Positions 6,704 to 14,204 of a DNA stretch of 17,670 nt are shown here, one piece after another; within the stretch, counting starts at the first letter, position 1; each line of letters begins with the position of its first letter. The position numbers and the translations under genes are program-made. This stretch comes from an uncultured Muribaculaceae bacterium (GTDB lineage: Bacteria; Bacteroidota; Bacteroidia; Bacteroidales; Muribaculaceae). The notes under the pieces were generated by a model. That model was not told where the DNA came from. It did not search any database and saw only the letters and a program-made list of their open reading frames with translations. The DNA lies in NCBI GenBank assembly GCA_910586475.1, contig CAJUHM010000050.1:1-17670 (forward strand), given 5' to 3'.

Positions 6704-8242
6704 ATGGACTCAAACGAAAAGAAAAACAAGCGCCCGCGAATCGGTCAGATCCGCACCGCAACCCCCGAAACCGAACCCACCCAGTCTCATTCGGCAGAAA
6801 ACTCCGAAGAACGTCCGCACCGTCAATACCGTCAGGACTATCAGAACAGCGGATATCAGAGCAGAAACAGCTACAACGGCTCATCACAGCGCCCCTACGG
6901 CCAGCGCTCTTACAATCCCAACTATAACCGCGACTCCTATCAGAGCCGGCCGCGCTACAACTCCCCCGAGCCCGACACAGCAGCGACAGTCGAAGGCGAA
7001 AACCACACCGCAGCCACCACTGAAGGAAGCGACACCTATCGCCACCAGAACTCATACAATCAGGGATACCGCCGCAACAATCAAGGCTACAACAACTACA
7101 ACCGTCAGGAAGGCTACAGCAACAACCGCCAGGGTGGCTACAACAACCAGGGCTACAACAACCGTCAGGGAGGATATAATAATAACCGCCAGGGCGGATA
7201 CAACAACCAGAACCGCCAGGGCGGATACAACAACCAGAACCGTCAGGGCGGATACAACAACCGTCAGGGTGGCTACAACAGCCAGAACCGCCAGGGCGGA
7301 TACAATAACCGCCAGGGTGGCTACAACAACCAGAACCGCCAGGGCGGATACAACAACCGTCAGGGCGGCTACAACAGCCAGAACCGCAACAACAACCGTC
7401 AGGGTGGCTACAACAGCCAGAACCGCAACATGCGTCAGAACCAGTACGGCATGCCGCAGGGAGGCAAGAGCTTTGTTCCCCGTCCGAAACGTATCGAATA
7501 CGAACAGTCGATCCCCTCTCCCGACGAACAGATCCGTCTCAACAAATTCCTTGCCAATGCCGGAATCTGCTCCCGTCGTGAAGCCGATGAATTCATCCAG
7601 CAGGGACTCGTCAAGGTCAACGGCGAAGTCGTAACTGAACTCGGAACCAAGATCACCCACTCCGACACCGTCGAATACAACGATCAGGCAGTCGTGCTTG
7701 AAAAGAAATGCTACATTCTTCTCAACAAACCGAAAGACTGCGTGACGACATCCGACGATCCCAACGGACGCATGACCGTCATGGACCTGATCAAAGGCGC
7801 CTGCGAAGAACGCGTCTACCCGGTCGGACGTCTGGACCGCAACACTACCGGAGTGCTTCTGCTGACCAACGACGGCGACCTCGCTTCAAAACTGACCCAT
7901 CCGAAATATGTCAAGAAGAAGATCTATCACGTATGGACCGACAAAGACATCTCCGAAGATGACATGCAGCGCATCGCCGACGGTATCGAACTCGACGACG
8001 GACCTATCCACGCCGACGCGATCAGCTATGCGACCGACACCGACCGCAACCAGGCCGGCATCGAGATCCATTCAGGCCGCAACCGCATTGTCCGCCGTAT
8101 CTTCGAAAGCCTCGGCTATCACGTGACCAAACTCGACCGCGTCTACTTCGCAGGGCTGACCAAAAAGAATCTTCCCCGCGGCCGCTGGCGCTACCTGACA
8201 CAGGATGAAGTCAACTTCCTGAAAATGGGTTCATTCGAATAA
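6704..8242 (+). CDS. rluB: RsuA/RluB-family rRNA pseudouridine synthase with long disordered N-terminal repeat region
   Basis: This 512-residue protein converts a uridine in ribosomal RNA to pseudouridine. The C-terminal 240 residues are a standard RsuA/RluB enzyme. An S4 RNA-binding domain spans about 276-335 (RLNKFLANAGICSRREADE). The catalytic domain has GRLDRNTTGVLLLTNDG at 375-391, with the essential Asp378, and GRNRIVRRIFESLGYHV at 458-474. The first 270 residues are low complexity, rich in Asn, Gln, Gly, Tyr and Arg, with eleven exact RQGGY copies starting at 142, 154, 162, 171, 180, 187, 196, 203, 212, 219 and 232. RluB (23S U2605) is the closest named member by motif style, but RluE/RluF/RsuA specificity cannot be excluded. 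asnS follows after 39 nt, probably co-transcribed. Confidence 0.93.
   Translation: MDSNEKKNKRPRIGQIRTATPETEPTQSHSAENSEERPHRQYRQDYQNSGYQSRNSYNGSSQRPYGQRSYNPNYNRDSYQSRPRYNSPEPDTAATVEGENHTAATTEGSDTYRHQNSYNQGYRRNNQGYNNYNRQEGYSNNRQGGYNNQGYNNRQGGYNNNRQGGYNNQNRQGGYNNQNRQGGYNNRQGGYNSQNRQGGYNNRQGGYNNQNRQGGYNNRQGGYNSQNRNNNRQGGYNSQNRNMRQNQYGMPQGGKSFVPRPKRIEYEQSIPSPDEQIRLNKFLANAGICSRREADEFIQQGLVKVNGEVVTELGTKITHSDTVEYNDQAVVLEKKCYILLNKPKDCVTTSDDPNGRMTVMDLIKGACEERVYPVGRLDRNTTGVLLLTNDGDLASKLTHPKYVKKKIYHVWTDKDISEDDMQRIADGIELDDGPIHADAISYATDTDRNQAGIEIHSGRNRIVRRIFESLGYHVTKLDRVYFAGLTKKNLPRGRWRYLTQDEVNFLKMGSFE
7104..7435 (+). repeat. In-frame tandem repeat encoding RQGGYNN(QN) units
   Basis: The DNA is built of near-identical 21- and 27-nt units of the type CGYCAGGGYGGMTACAACAAC with an optional CAGAAC extension. 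Unit lengths are multiples of three, so slippage or recombination would change repeat number without breaking the frame. Synonymous differences between units (CGC/CGT, GGA/GGC) show that they are not all recent copies. Confidence 0.9.
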
Positions 8243-8281
8243 ACCGTTAATTTAAACCATCTGATCAAATTTCTCTTTTCA

Positions 8282-9670
8282 ATGAAACGAACGAAAATCG
8301 TCGACATATTCTCGCCCGAGCTCGTCGGCAAAGAGGTAAGCGTCATGGGCTGGGTCCGCACCCGCCGCGGCAACAAACACGTCCAGTTCGTGGCACTCAA
8401 TGACGGATCTACAATCAAAAACATTCAGATTGTTTTCAATCTCGAACGCTTTTCCGAAGAAGAGCTACGCAACATAACGACAGGCTCGAGCCTCCACGTG
8501 ACCGGACTTCTCGTCGAATCGATGGGCAAAGGCCAGTCAGTCGAAATCCAGGCCGAAACCGTCGAAGTCTTCGGACTTGCCGATCCTGAAAAATATCCAC
8601 TTCAGAAAAAAGGCCATACTCTCGAATTCCTTCGCGAGATCGCCCATCTGCGTCCGCGCACAAACACCTTCGGAGCGATTCTCCGCGTGCGTTCGGCACT
8701 TGCCTTCGCCATCCACAAATTCTTCAACGAACGCGGTTTCTTCTATCTCCACACTCCTCTGATCACAGCAAGCGACTGCGAGGGCGCGGGAGCAATGTTC
8801 CAGGTGACGACCCTCGACCTCAACAACCTTCCCAAGACCGAAGAAGGCAAAGTCGACTTCTCGGCCGACTTCTTCGGCAAACCCACAGCGCTCACCGTCA
8901 GCGGACAGCTTGAAGGCGAACTCGGAGCTACAGCTCTCGGAGCCATCTACACCTTCGGTCCGACATTCCGCGCCGAAAACTCCAACACCCCCCGCCACCT
9001 GTCGGAATTCTGGATGATCGAGCCGGAGATGGCCTTCTACGACATCGCCGACAACATGGATCTCGCTGAGGATTTCATCAAATACTGCATCAACTACACG
9101 CTGTCGAACTGCATGGACGACCTTGAATTCCTCGCCAAGATGTACGACAACGATCTGATTGACCGTCTACGCCACGTTGTCGAGGAGAAATTCGTTCGTC
9201 TGACCTATACGGAAGGCGTTCGCATTCTCGAGGAATCAGGCCACAAATTCGAATTCCCCGTCTACTGGGGCGCCGACCTCCAGAGCGAGCACGAACGTTA
9301 TCTCGTTGAACAACATTTCAAACGCCCGGTTATTCTGACCGACTACCCGAAAGAGATCAAGGCCTTCTACATGAAACAGAACGAGGACGGCAAGACAGTA
9401 CGCGCCATGGACGTACTCTTCCCGAAAATCGGCGAAATCATCGGCGGCTCTGAACGAGAGGCAAACTACGACAAACTCTCGCAGCGAATCGAGGAACTTG
9501 GCATTCCGATGAAAGACATGTGGTGGTATCTCGACACCCGCCGTTTCGGATCAGTGCCACACTCCGGATTCGGACTCGGCTTCGAACGTCTTGTTCTGTT
9601 CGTGACCGGAATGACAAACATCCGCGACGTCATCCCCTTCCCCCGCACTCCCAACAACGCCGAATTCTAA
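8282..9670 (+). CDS. asnS: Asparaginyl-tRNA synthetase
   Basis: AsnRS attaches asparagine to tRNA-Asn in the cytoplasm. The 462-residue product is close to the usual 460-470. Residues 15-100 form the anticodon-binding OB fold (VSVMGWVRTRRGNKHVQFV). The class II catalytic domain follows, with motif 2 around FGPTFRAENSNTPRHLSEFW (225-244) and motif 3 GFGLGFERL (429-437). The ending DVIPFPRTPNNAEF is typical of AsnRS and distinguishes it from AspRS. The ATG at 8282 gives the normal family N-terminus. It sits 39 nt after the pseudouridine synthase with no promoter between, so the two probably share a transcript. Confidence 0.97.
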   Translation: MKRTKIVDIFSPELVGKEVSVMGWVRTRRGNKHVQFVALNDGSTIKNIQIVFNLERFSEEELRNITTGSSLHVTGLLVESMGKGQSVEIQAETVEVFGLADPEKYPLQKKGHTLEFLREIAHLRPRTNTFGAILRVRSALAFAIHKFFNERGFFYLHTPLITASDCEGAGAMFQVTTLDLNNLPKTEEGKVDFSADFFGKPTALTVSGQLEGELGATALGAIYTFGPTFRAENSNTPRHLSEFWMIEPEMAFYDIADNMDLAEDFIKYCINYTLSNCMDDLEFLAKMYDNDLIDRLRHVVEEKFVRLTYTEGVRILEESGHKFEFPVYWGADLQSEHERYLVEQHFKRPVILTDYPKEIKAFYMKQNEDGKTVRAMDVLFPKIGEIIGGSEREANYDKLSQRIEELGIPMKDMWWYLDTRRFGSVPHSGFGLGFERLVLFVTGMTNIRDVIPFPRTPNNAEF

Positions 9671-9698
9671 GAATCAATAATTATTTTCTACGAAGAAG

Positions 9699-9734
9699 AA
9701 AGCGAAGCGTCTCCGTCCGGAACGCTTCGCTTTT
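9699..9734. terminator. Hairpin between convergent operons, probable bidirectional terminator
   Basis: AAGCGAAGCG (9700-9709) pairs with CGCTTCGCTT (9723-9732), extendable by one A-T pair, with a 13-nt loop. T residues follow on the plus strand (TTTT then GCTT), and the minus-strand side reads TTCTTCTTCG. It lies between the asnS stop at 9670 and the efflux pump stop at 9790, and may serve both. Confidence 0.75.
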
Positions 9735-9789
9735 GCTTAAGACCACCCCGCTCCACAATATCTGCCGACACCGGGAACCTAATGAGGAT

Positions 9790-11400
9790 TCAGACGGTCT
9801 GACGCGGGCGTGAGGTTGAACCGACACTGCGACGCAACAGCTTGCGGATGGTGCGCCACTTGGGAAAGACAGCACTCGGCCGCACCGGGCCGTAGCCGAC
9901 AATGATGACAAGCAACGAGACAAGCGCCGCAATAAGCAGCCATCCATAGATCTCTTTCATTGACACGACAAGAGCCTGAAGCCTTACAGCGCCATAGAGT
10001 TCGCCGAAGGGAACGGAACTGACGCCCGGTGTTGCCTCCGTTATCTCCGTACCGAAAAAGGCTGTGTTTTTTTCCAGGCAGTGGCAGAGGAACTCGCCGA
10101 TCAAAGCCGGACCGAGTGCAGCTCCCATGACAGCGCCAGTAAACCCATTGATTGTAAGAGCCTGCGGAAACACGAAGAAATGCATGCCGCCCTGGAGAAT
10201 CGAAGTAAGGAAAACAATGGATATGATTACCGAAGCTGCACCACGAGCCGCAAGCGGAATGAAAAGCATTTCCTTCTCCACGCCATAATCGATCATGAAA
10301 TAGAACCATGCCAGATATAGGGCGGCGAGGAAAAATCCGATGGCAGTCATCGTGCGGTAGCGCCAGCGGCGAAGCGCGAAAGTCAGATATGTGAACAGAC
10401 ATCCGGCTATGATTCCGACGAGAACATACCAGTTGAGATCGATCATGTTTGTCTCGTCGAAGCCGAGAACCGCAGCGGCATAGCTGTGTTCGAAGACATG
10501 TTCGGTCCCGAGGAGGGTGAAGAACACCAGATAGATCAGGCTTGCGCGCAGCACATTGTGGTTTGTGAGCGCGGTGAATGATATATATGGATGATGAAGA
10601 AATGTCGCTCTCCAGAGATTGACGGCGAGACAGGCCATCCCCAGAACGGTCGCTCCGACAATCTCTTCGGCTTCCCACCAGTCATAGAAGTTTCCGTAGA
10701 CACAAACAAACGTGAAGCATAGCATGAAGACGCTCCAGAGTCCGGAGCCTATCCAGTCGATTCCGAGCAGCGGGATCTGCATGGGTCCTTTCACTGGACG
10801 CACAAGAGCTAAGACCAGCAGCATCATGAATGCAAGCAGCGCGATCATGATCCACTGCATGTATTCCCACTGTGAATAGAAGGCGGTGTAGACGGTGAAA
10901 ATACCGGACAGCTGGATGACACTGTCGACAACAAGATAGACATAGCAGAAGAATATCGACATGTCGCGTACAGGGGTCAGCCAGAGCTGGATGGTCGAGT
11001 TGCAGACGAGCGTGGCCCACATACGGAACCATCCCGCCAGGAAGCAGGCGCAGACAAGCACGGGGACTGAATCGGTGACCGCGCAGACAAAGTTGGCGAC
11101 GATCAGCGCACTGCAACATATCAGAAGGCCGATCCGGTTAGAAAAGCGGAATTTAAGACGGAACATGACCGCGAAGTTGATGGACATGCCGACAAGCATT
11201 GCATATCCGGCCATGAGTATGTCTTCCTGCATCAGGCCAGTAGTTCCGACCATGTCGGAGGCCGCTGCCAGATAAATGCCGCCAGAAAACTGGATTATCA
11301 GGACGAACAGGATGAACAGCCACGGTTTAAGACGCCGCGGTATGAAATCGGGGACATCGGGAATGTCGAACGGTCCCTGTGGAGCATGAAAATCGCCCAT
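9790..11400 (-). CDS. EmrB/DHA2-like MFS efflux permease
   Basis: This is a 536-residue inner-membrane protein with about 14 hydrophobic segments, the first near residues 26-46, as in the DHA2 (EmrB/QacA) drug:H+ antiporter group. A loop between helices 2 and 3 (RLKFRFSNRIG, 81-91) sits where MFS motif A is expected, though it is a poor match. WFRMWATLVCNSTIQLWLTP (124-143) resembles the conserved region around helices 4-5. It would be the energy-driven pump of a tripartite exporter with the two genes upstream. Its start is 4 nt after the stop of the membrane-fusion gene, so translation is probably coupled. The substrate cannot be told from sequence. Confidence 0.88.
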   Translation of the reverse strand: MGDFHAPQGPFDIPDVPDFIPRRLKPWLFILFVLIIQFSGGIYLAAASDMVGTTGLMQEDILMAGYAMLVGMSINFAVMFRLKFRFSNRIGLLICCSALIVANFVCAVTDSVPVLVCACFLAGWFRMWATLVCNSTIQLWLTPVRDMSIFFCYVYLVVDSVIQLSGIFTVYTAFYSQWEYMQWIMIALLAFMMLLVLALVRPVKGPMQIPLLGIDWIGSGLWSVFMLCFTFVCVYGNFYDWWEAEEIVGATVLGMACLAVNLWRATFLHHPYISFTALTNHNVLRASLIYLVFFTLLGTEHVFEHSYAAAVLGFDETNMIDLNWYVLVGIIAGCLFTYLTFALRRWRYRTMTAIGFFLAALYLAWFYFMIDYGVEKEMLFIPLAARGAASVIISIVFLTSILQGGMHFFVFPQALTINGFTGAVMGAALGPALIGEFLCHCLEKNTAFFGTEITEATPGVSSVPFGELYGAVRLQALVVSMKEIYGWLLIAALVSLLVIIVGYGPVRPSAVFPKWRTIRKLLRRSVGSTSRPRQTV

Positions 11401-11404
11401 GAGA

Positions 11405-12439
11405 TCAATATTTCACTTCGCATTCGACATTCAGTCCGGCCCTCAGAAGTTCCATTGCCGCGGCATCGTTGTCGTTTGTGAACTCGATTCTGACTGGCAC
11501 CCGCTGACGCACCTTGACGAAATTGCCTGCCGAATTGTCCTGGGGGATCAGAGAGAGGCGTGCGCCGGTAGCTTTCGAGAGAGAAACGACTTTACCGTGG
11601 AAAACAACATCCGGAATGGCATCGACACGGATGTCGACATCGGATCCGACAGCAATGTGGTGGAGCTGAGTCTCCTTGTAGTTGGCCGTGACCCATATTT
11701 CAGACGAGTCCACAATCTCAAGCAGGGTCTGTCCGGGCTGGACGAGCTGTCCGACCTGGATCTCTTTGCGAGAGACATAACCGTCGCAGGGGGCGGTAAT
11801 GACGGTGTAGGAGAGATTTAGTTCGGCAGTTTCGAGAGTGGCTTTTGCCAGATCAATCTCGGCGTCGTTGCGTCCGATGCGTTCTTTTGTTTCAGCCACA
11901 ACGGTCGACGATGCCGAGCGCTGGCGCTGCAGCATTTCATAGCGGGCTTTTTTCGCCTGATAGTCGGTCCGGATGCCATCGAACTGCTGGCGTGTGACAG
12001 CATCTTTTTCCAACAGAATGCTATAGCGCTCGAGTTCGGAAGCGGCATGGTCCATCAGCACCTTGGCCTCGGCGATCGAGGCATCGCTGACAGCGACGTT
12101 AGATGAGGCTACATTGACCGAACGGTCGGCCACTCCTTTTCCGGCGAGAGCGTTGCGATAGCCGGCGTCTGCCTGCGCGAGCCTCAACTTCATGTCGGCG
12201 TCGTCGATTACGACAAGAGTGTCGCCCTTGCGGACAGGCTGGAATTCGTTGAAGCGGATCTGGCTGATGTAGCCCTGGACTCGGCTGTTGACAGGGACTA
12301 TCTGCTGTTCGACGCGGGCATTGTCGGTGAATTCGACGTTGCCGCGATGGAGGAACTTTCCGGCGACCCACAGTGCAGCCGCTCCAATAACTAAGAATGA
12401 AAGAATGTATGACAGGATTTTTTTGCTTCGGTGTTTCAT
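11405..12439 (-). CDS. HlyD/EmrA-like membrane fusion protein
   Basis: This is a 344-residue periplasmic adaptor that links the MFS pump to the outer-membrane channel. It has an N-terminal membrane anchor (about 8-27), the first half of the lipoyl-like hairpin domain (46-82, VNSRVQGYISQI), and a predicted coiled-coil hairpin (about 85-205). The second lipoyl half follows (TVITAPCDGYVSRKEIQVGQ, 212-231), then a beta-barrel with NSAGNFVKVRQRVPVRI at 302-318. That last motif closely resembles the EmrA signature. The length is usual for EmrA (about 350-390). Its ATG overlaps the upstream TolC-like stop codon in an ATGA arrangement, and it stops 4 nt before the pump gene. Confidence 0.93.
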   Translation of the reverse strand: MKHRSKKILSYILSFLVIGAAALWVAGKFLHRGNVEFTDNARVEQQIVPVNSRVQGYISQIRFNEFQPVRKGDTLVVIDDADMKLRLAQADAGYRNALAGKGVADRSVNVASSNVAVSDASIAEAKVLMDHAASELERYSILLEKDAVTRQQFDGIRTDYQAKKARYEMLQRQRSASSTVVAETKERIGRNDAEIDLAKATLETAELNLSYTVITAPCDGYVSRKEIQVGQLVQPGQTLLEIVDSSEIWVTANYKETQLHHIAVGSDVDIRVDAIPDVVFHGKVVSLSKATGARLSLIPQDNSAGNFVKVRQRVPVRIEFTNDNDAAAMELLRAGLNVECEVKY

Positions 12440-13755
12440 ATTGTGCCAGTGATGAAAAGTAGTTTATAGTAATAGTAGATTATGTCAATGCGTGCGTTTA
12501 CAAGCTGCTGTTCGGCATCGAGTTTTGCATTTGCGGCATCGAGCATGTCGGTAATCAGAGCCATGTCGGCACTGTAGCGCGTTGCGGTGGTCTGATAGTT
12601 TCTGTCGGCGAGCTCGACACTTTTTTCCTGAGTCTTCAGCTCTTCATAGGCCTGCAAATAGCGGATGTATTCACTTCTTACCTCCAGACCGACGCTCTCG
12701 ACAGCGGCATCGAGCTTTTCGGCAGAGTTTCGCGTGGCAACCTGACTACGCGCTTCCGCCTTGTTGTTTTTCCAGAGCGAAGACAGGTTGTAGGAGACAC
12801 CTACGCCAACCCACCAGTAGCTCAGATTGCGGTTGATCGGGGGGACCTCGACGAGGATCGGGCCGTCGAAGGTCCATCCGGCCTGGAGCCCGATTTTCGG
12901 CAACCTGTCGGATTTCACGACAGACTGTGCCTTACGACTTATTGCGAGTCCGGTCTGTGCAAGTTTGATCGAGGGAGAATTTTCGAGAGCATTTTGCTGC
13001 CACCAAGCCTCTCCATCTTTGGGAAGGGAGCGATCGAGTATGGTTGTGTCTGGGCGCAGGGAGGTGGATTCGGGCAGTCCAGCCGTCACCGTCAGGTTGC
13101 GGCTCAGGATGTCGATGGTGTTGTTGATTTTAACGAGCTGCAGTTCGAGATTAGACAGAAGCAGTTCATAGCGTGTTATGTCGTTTCTCAAGGCCGTCCC
13201 CTGCTGGTATCGGGCATCCATTTCGGCAAGCACTTTCCGGGCCTGGATTATGTTGTTTTCGACAACCGAACGCAGATTGGTGAATTTGTAGAGATCGAGA
13301 TAGAAACCGGTGAGCCGGAAACGAATGTTGTCGCGGTTCAGTTCGGTTGCATATCTGGCGGCAGTTGATCTGAGTTCGGCCATTTCGATCGAGGCTGTAA
13401 TCGCCCCGCCGGCATAGAGCGGCTGATTCACGGTTATACCGATGCCATTGCCGAAATGAGGGATTGGGGCTTTCTGATAGTCGGAAAAATTGCGTTTAGT
13501 TGTGAAGCCGTCGCCAATGTAGCTGAGCGACAAAGAGGCGTTAACGTCGGGAAGCCGTTTTGTCCGCGCCAGTTCGATTTCCTGACGGGCTTCCTCTTCA
13601 GCAGAAAATGATGGGCGTAGCTGCACACTGTTCTGCTCGGCACACCGGAAGATCTCGTCGAGAGTCATCACAACCGGAGACTGAGCCATGCAACATGCGC
13701 CACCGCTCGACAAGACTGCGAATAGCAGCCTTGTGAGCAATCGGTGATTGTTCAT
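12436..13755 (-). CDS. TolC-family outer membrane efflux protein
   Basis: This 439-residue outer-membrane channel is the first gene of the efflux operon. It has a signal peptide at about 1-24 (cleavage near CMA/QS) and then two outer-membrane-efflux repeats (about 30-225 and 245-435). These carry the TolC-type helical segments and the strand motifs GIGITVNQPLYAGGAI (about 105-120) and GVGVSYNLSSLW. The length fits the family. A GACC near residue 19 resembles a lipobox only poorly, so I favour an ordinary signal peptide. No regulator gene (TetR, MarR, AraC) is next to the operon. The 5' leader is about 225 nt long and its -33/-7 promoter matches well. Confidence 0.92.
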   Translation of the reverse strand: MNNHRLLTRLLFAVLSSGGACCMAQSPVVMTLDEIFRCAEQNSVQLRPSFSAEEEARQEIELARTKRLPDVNASLSLSYIGDGFTTKRNFSDYQKAPIPHFGNGIGITVNQPLYAGGAITASIEMAELRSTAARYATELNRDNIRFRLTGFYLDLYKFTNLRSVVENNIIQARKVLAEMDARYQQGTALRNDITRYELLLSNLELQLVKINNTIDILSRNLTVTAGLPESTSLRPDTTILDRSLPKDGEAWWQQNALENSPSIKLAQTGLAISRKAQSVVKSDRLPKIGLQAGWTFDGPILVEVPPINRNLSYWWVGVGVSYNLSSLWKNNKAEARSQVATRNSAEKLDAAVESVGLEVRSEYIRYLQAYEELKTQEKSVELADRNYQTTATRYSADMALITDMLDAANAKLDAEQQLVNARIDIIYYYYKLLFITGTI

Positions 13756-13980
13756 AAGTTTAAAATGATTATGTTGTTTCTGATTTTATGGAGATATCCC
13801 TATCGAACCGTTCGGGCCTATAGAAAGTCAATCCCGATAACAGGATAGAAGCCCGCGGCAACCGGCACACATCACTGAGTGCTTTTCCAGTTTTCCTTAA
13901 AAGCGTAGTTCAGAACAGATTCCGAAGTGTATGAAATAACGAAATGTGATTTGATCATATGGGGTGACTCTTTGTGAATC
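13756..13980 (-). other. Efflux operon 5' leader, no gene seen
   Basis: This stretch separates the TolC-like start from its predicted transcription start near 13980. No plausible gene is visible on either strand. It contains only weak dyads, such as CGAA-CCG-TTCG (13804-13814) flanked by CTAT and ATAG. A leader this long could hold regulation, but I cannot identify an element. Confidence 0.4.
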
Positions 13981-13986
13981 ACGGTG

Positions 13987-14018
13987 CAAAGGTAGTCAAA
14001 TTTTCGTCAAACGGCAAA
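13987..14018 (-). promoter_or_regulatory. Efflux operon promoter, full -33/-7 match
   Basis: Read on the minus strand this is TTTG (14018-14015), a 20-nt spacer, then TACCTTTG (13994-13987), a full match to TTTG-N19-21-TAnnTTTG. It drives the TolC-EmrA-EmrB-like operon, divergent from the purF-family promoter about 75 nt away. Confidence 0.82.
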
Positions 14019-14092
14019 TCAGACCGACCAGCGGGAAAGATAAGAATCCCGACAAGATCATGATTTCCTATAAAAAAACAGTCATAGGAATT

Positions 14093-14123
14093 GTTGCAGA
14101 ACGCATTCGATTGAGTAAATTTG
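14093..14123 (+). promoter_or_regulatory. purF-family gene promoter
   Basis: GTTG (14093-14096), a 19-nt spacer and TAAATTTG (14116-14123) match the Bacteroidetes promoter with one mismatch in the -33 box. The predicted leader to the ATG at 14205 is about 75 nt. Confidence 0.65.
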
Positions 14124-14204
14124 CACCGGCGTTTGCGCAGCCTGCAAGGATCGGCAGACGCTATGACCGGCGACATGTCGTCGCAAGGAAAAAAATGACT
14201 ATTG

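Noticed and set aside
7052..7660. Long open frames on both strands across the RQGGY repeat region (minus strand Val/Ala-rich, plus strand Thr/Ala/Arg-rich)
   Set aside because: They are by-products of the stop-free periodic repeat in the pseudouridine synthase gene. Their own sequence is a monotonous repeat with no start context or family resemblance.
9779..10678. 299-codon minus-strand frame overlapping the MFS pump gene
   Set aside because: It is a shifted frame of the pump gene, rich in Arg, Ser, Cys and His, with no membrane segments or recognisable motif.
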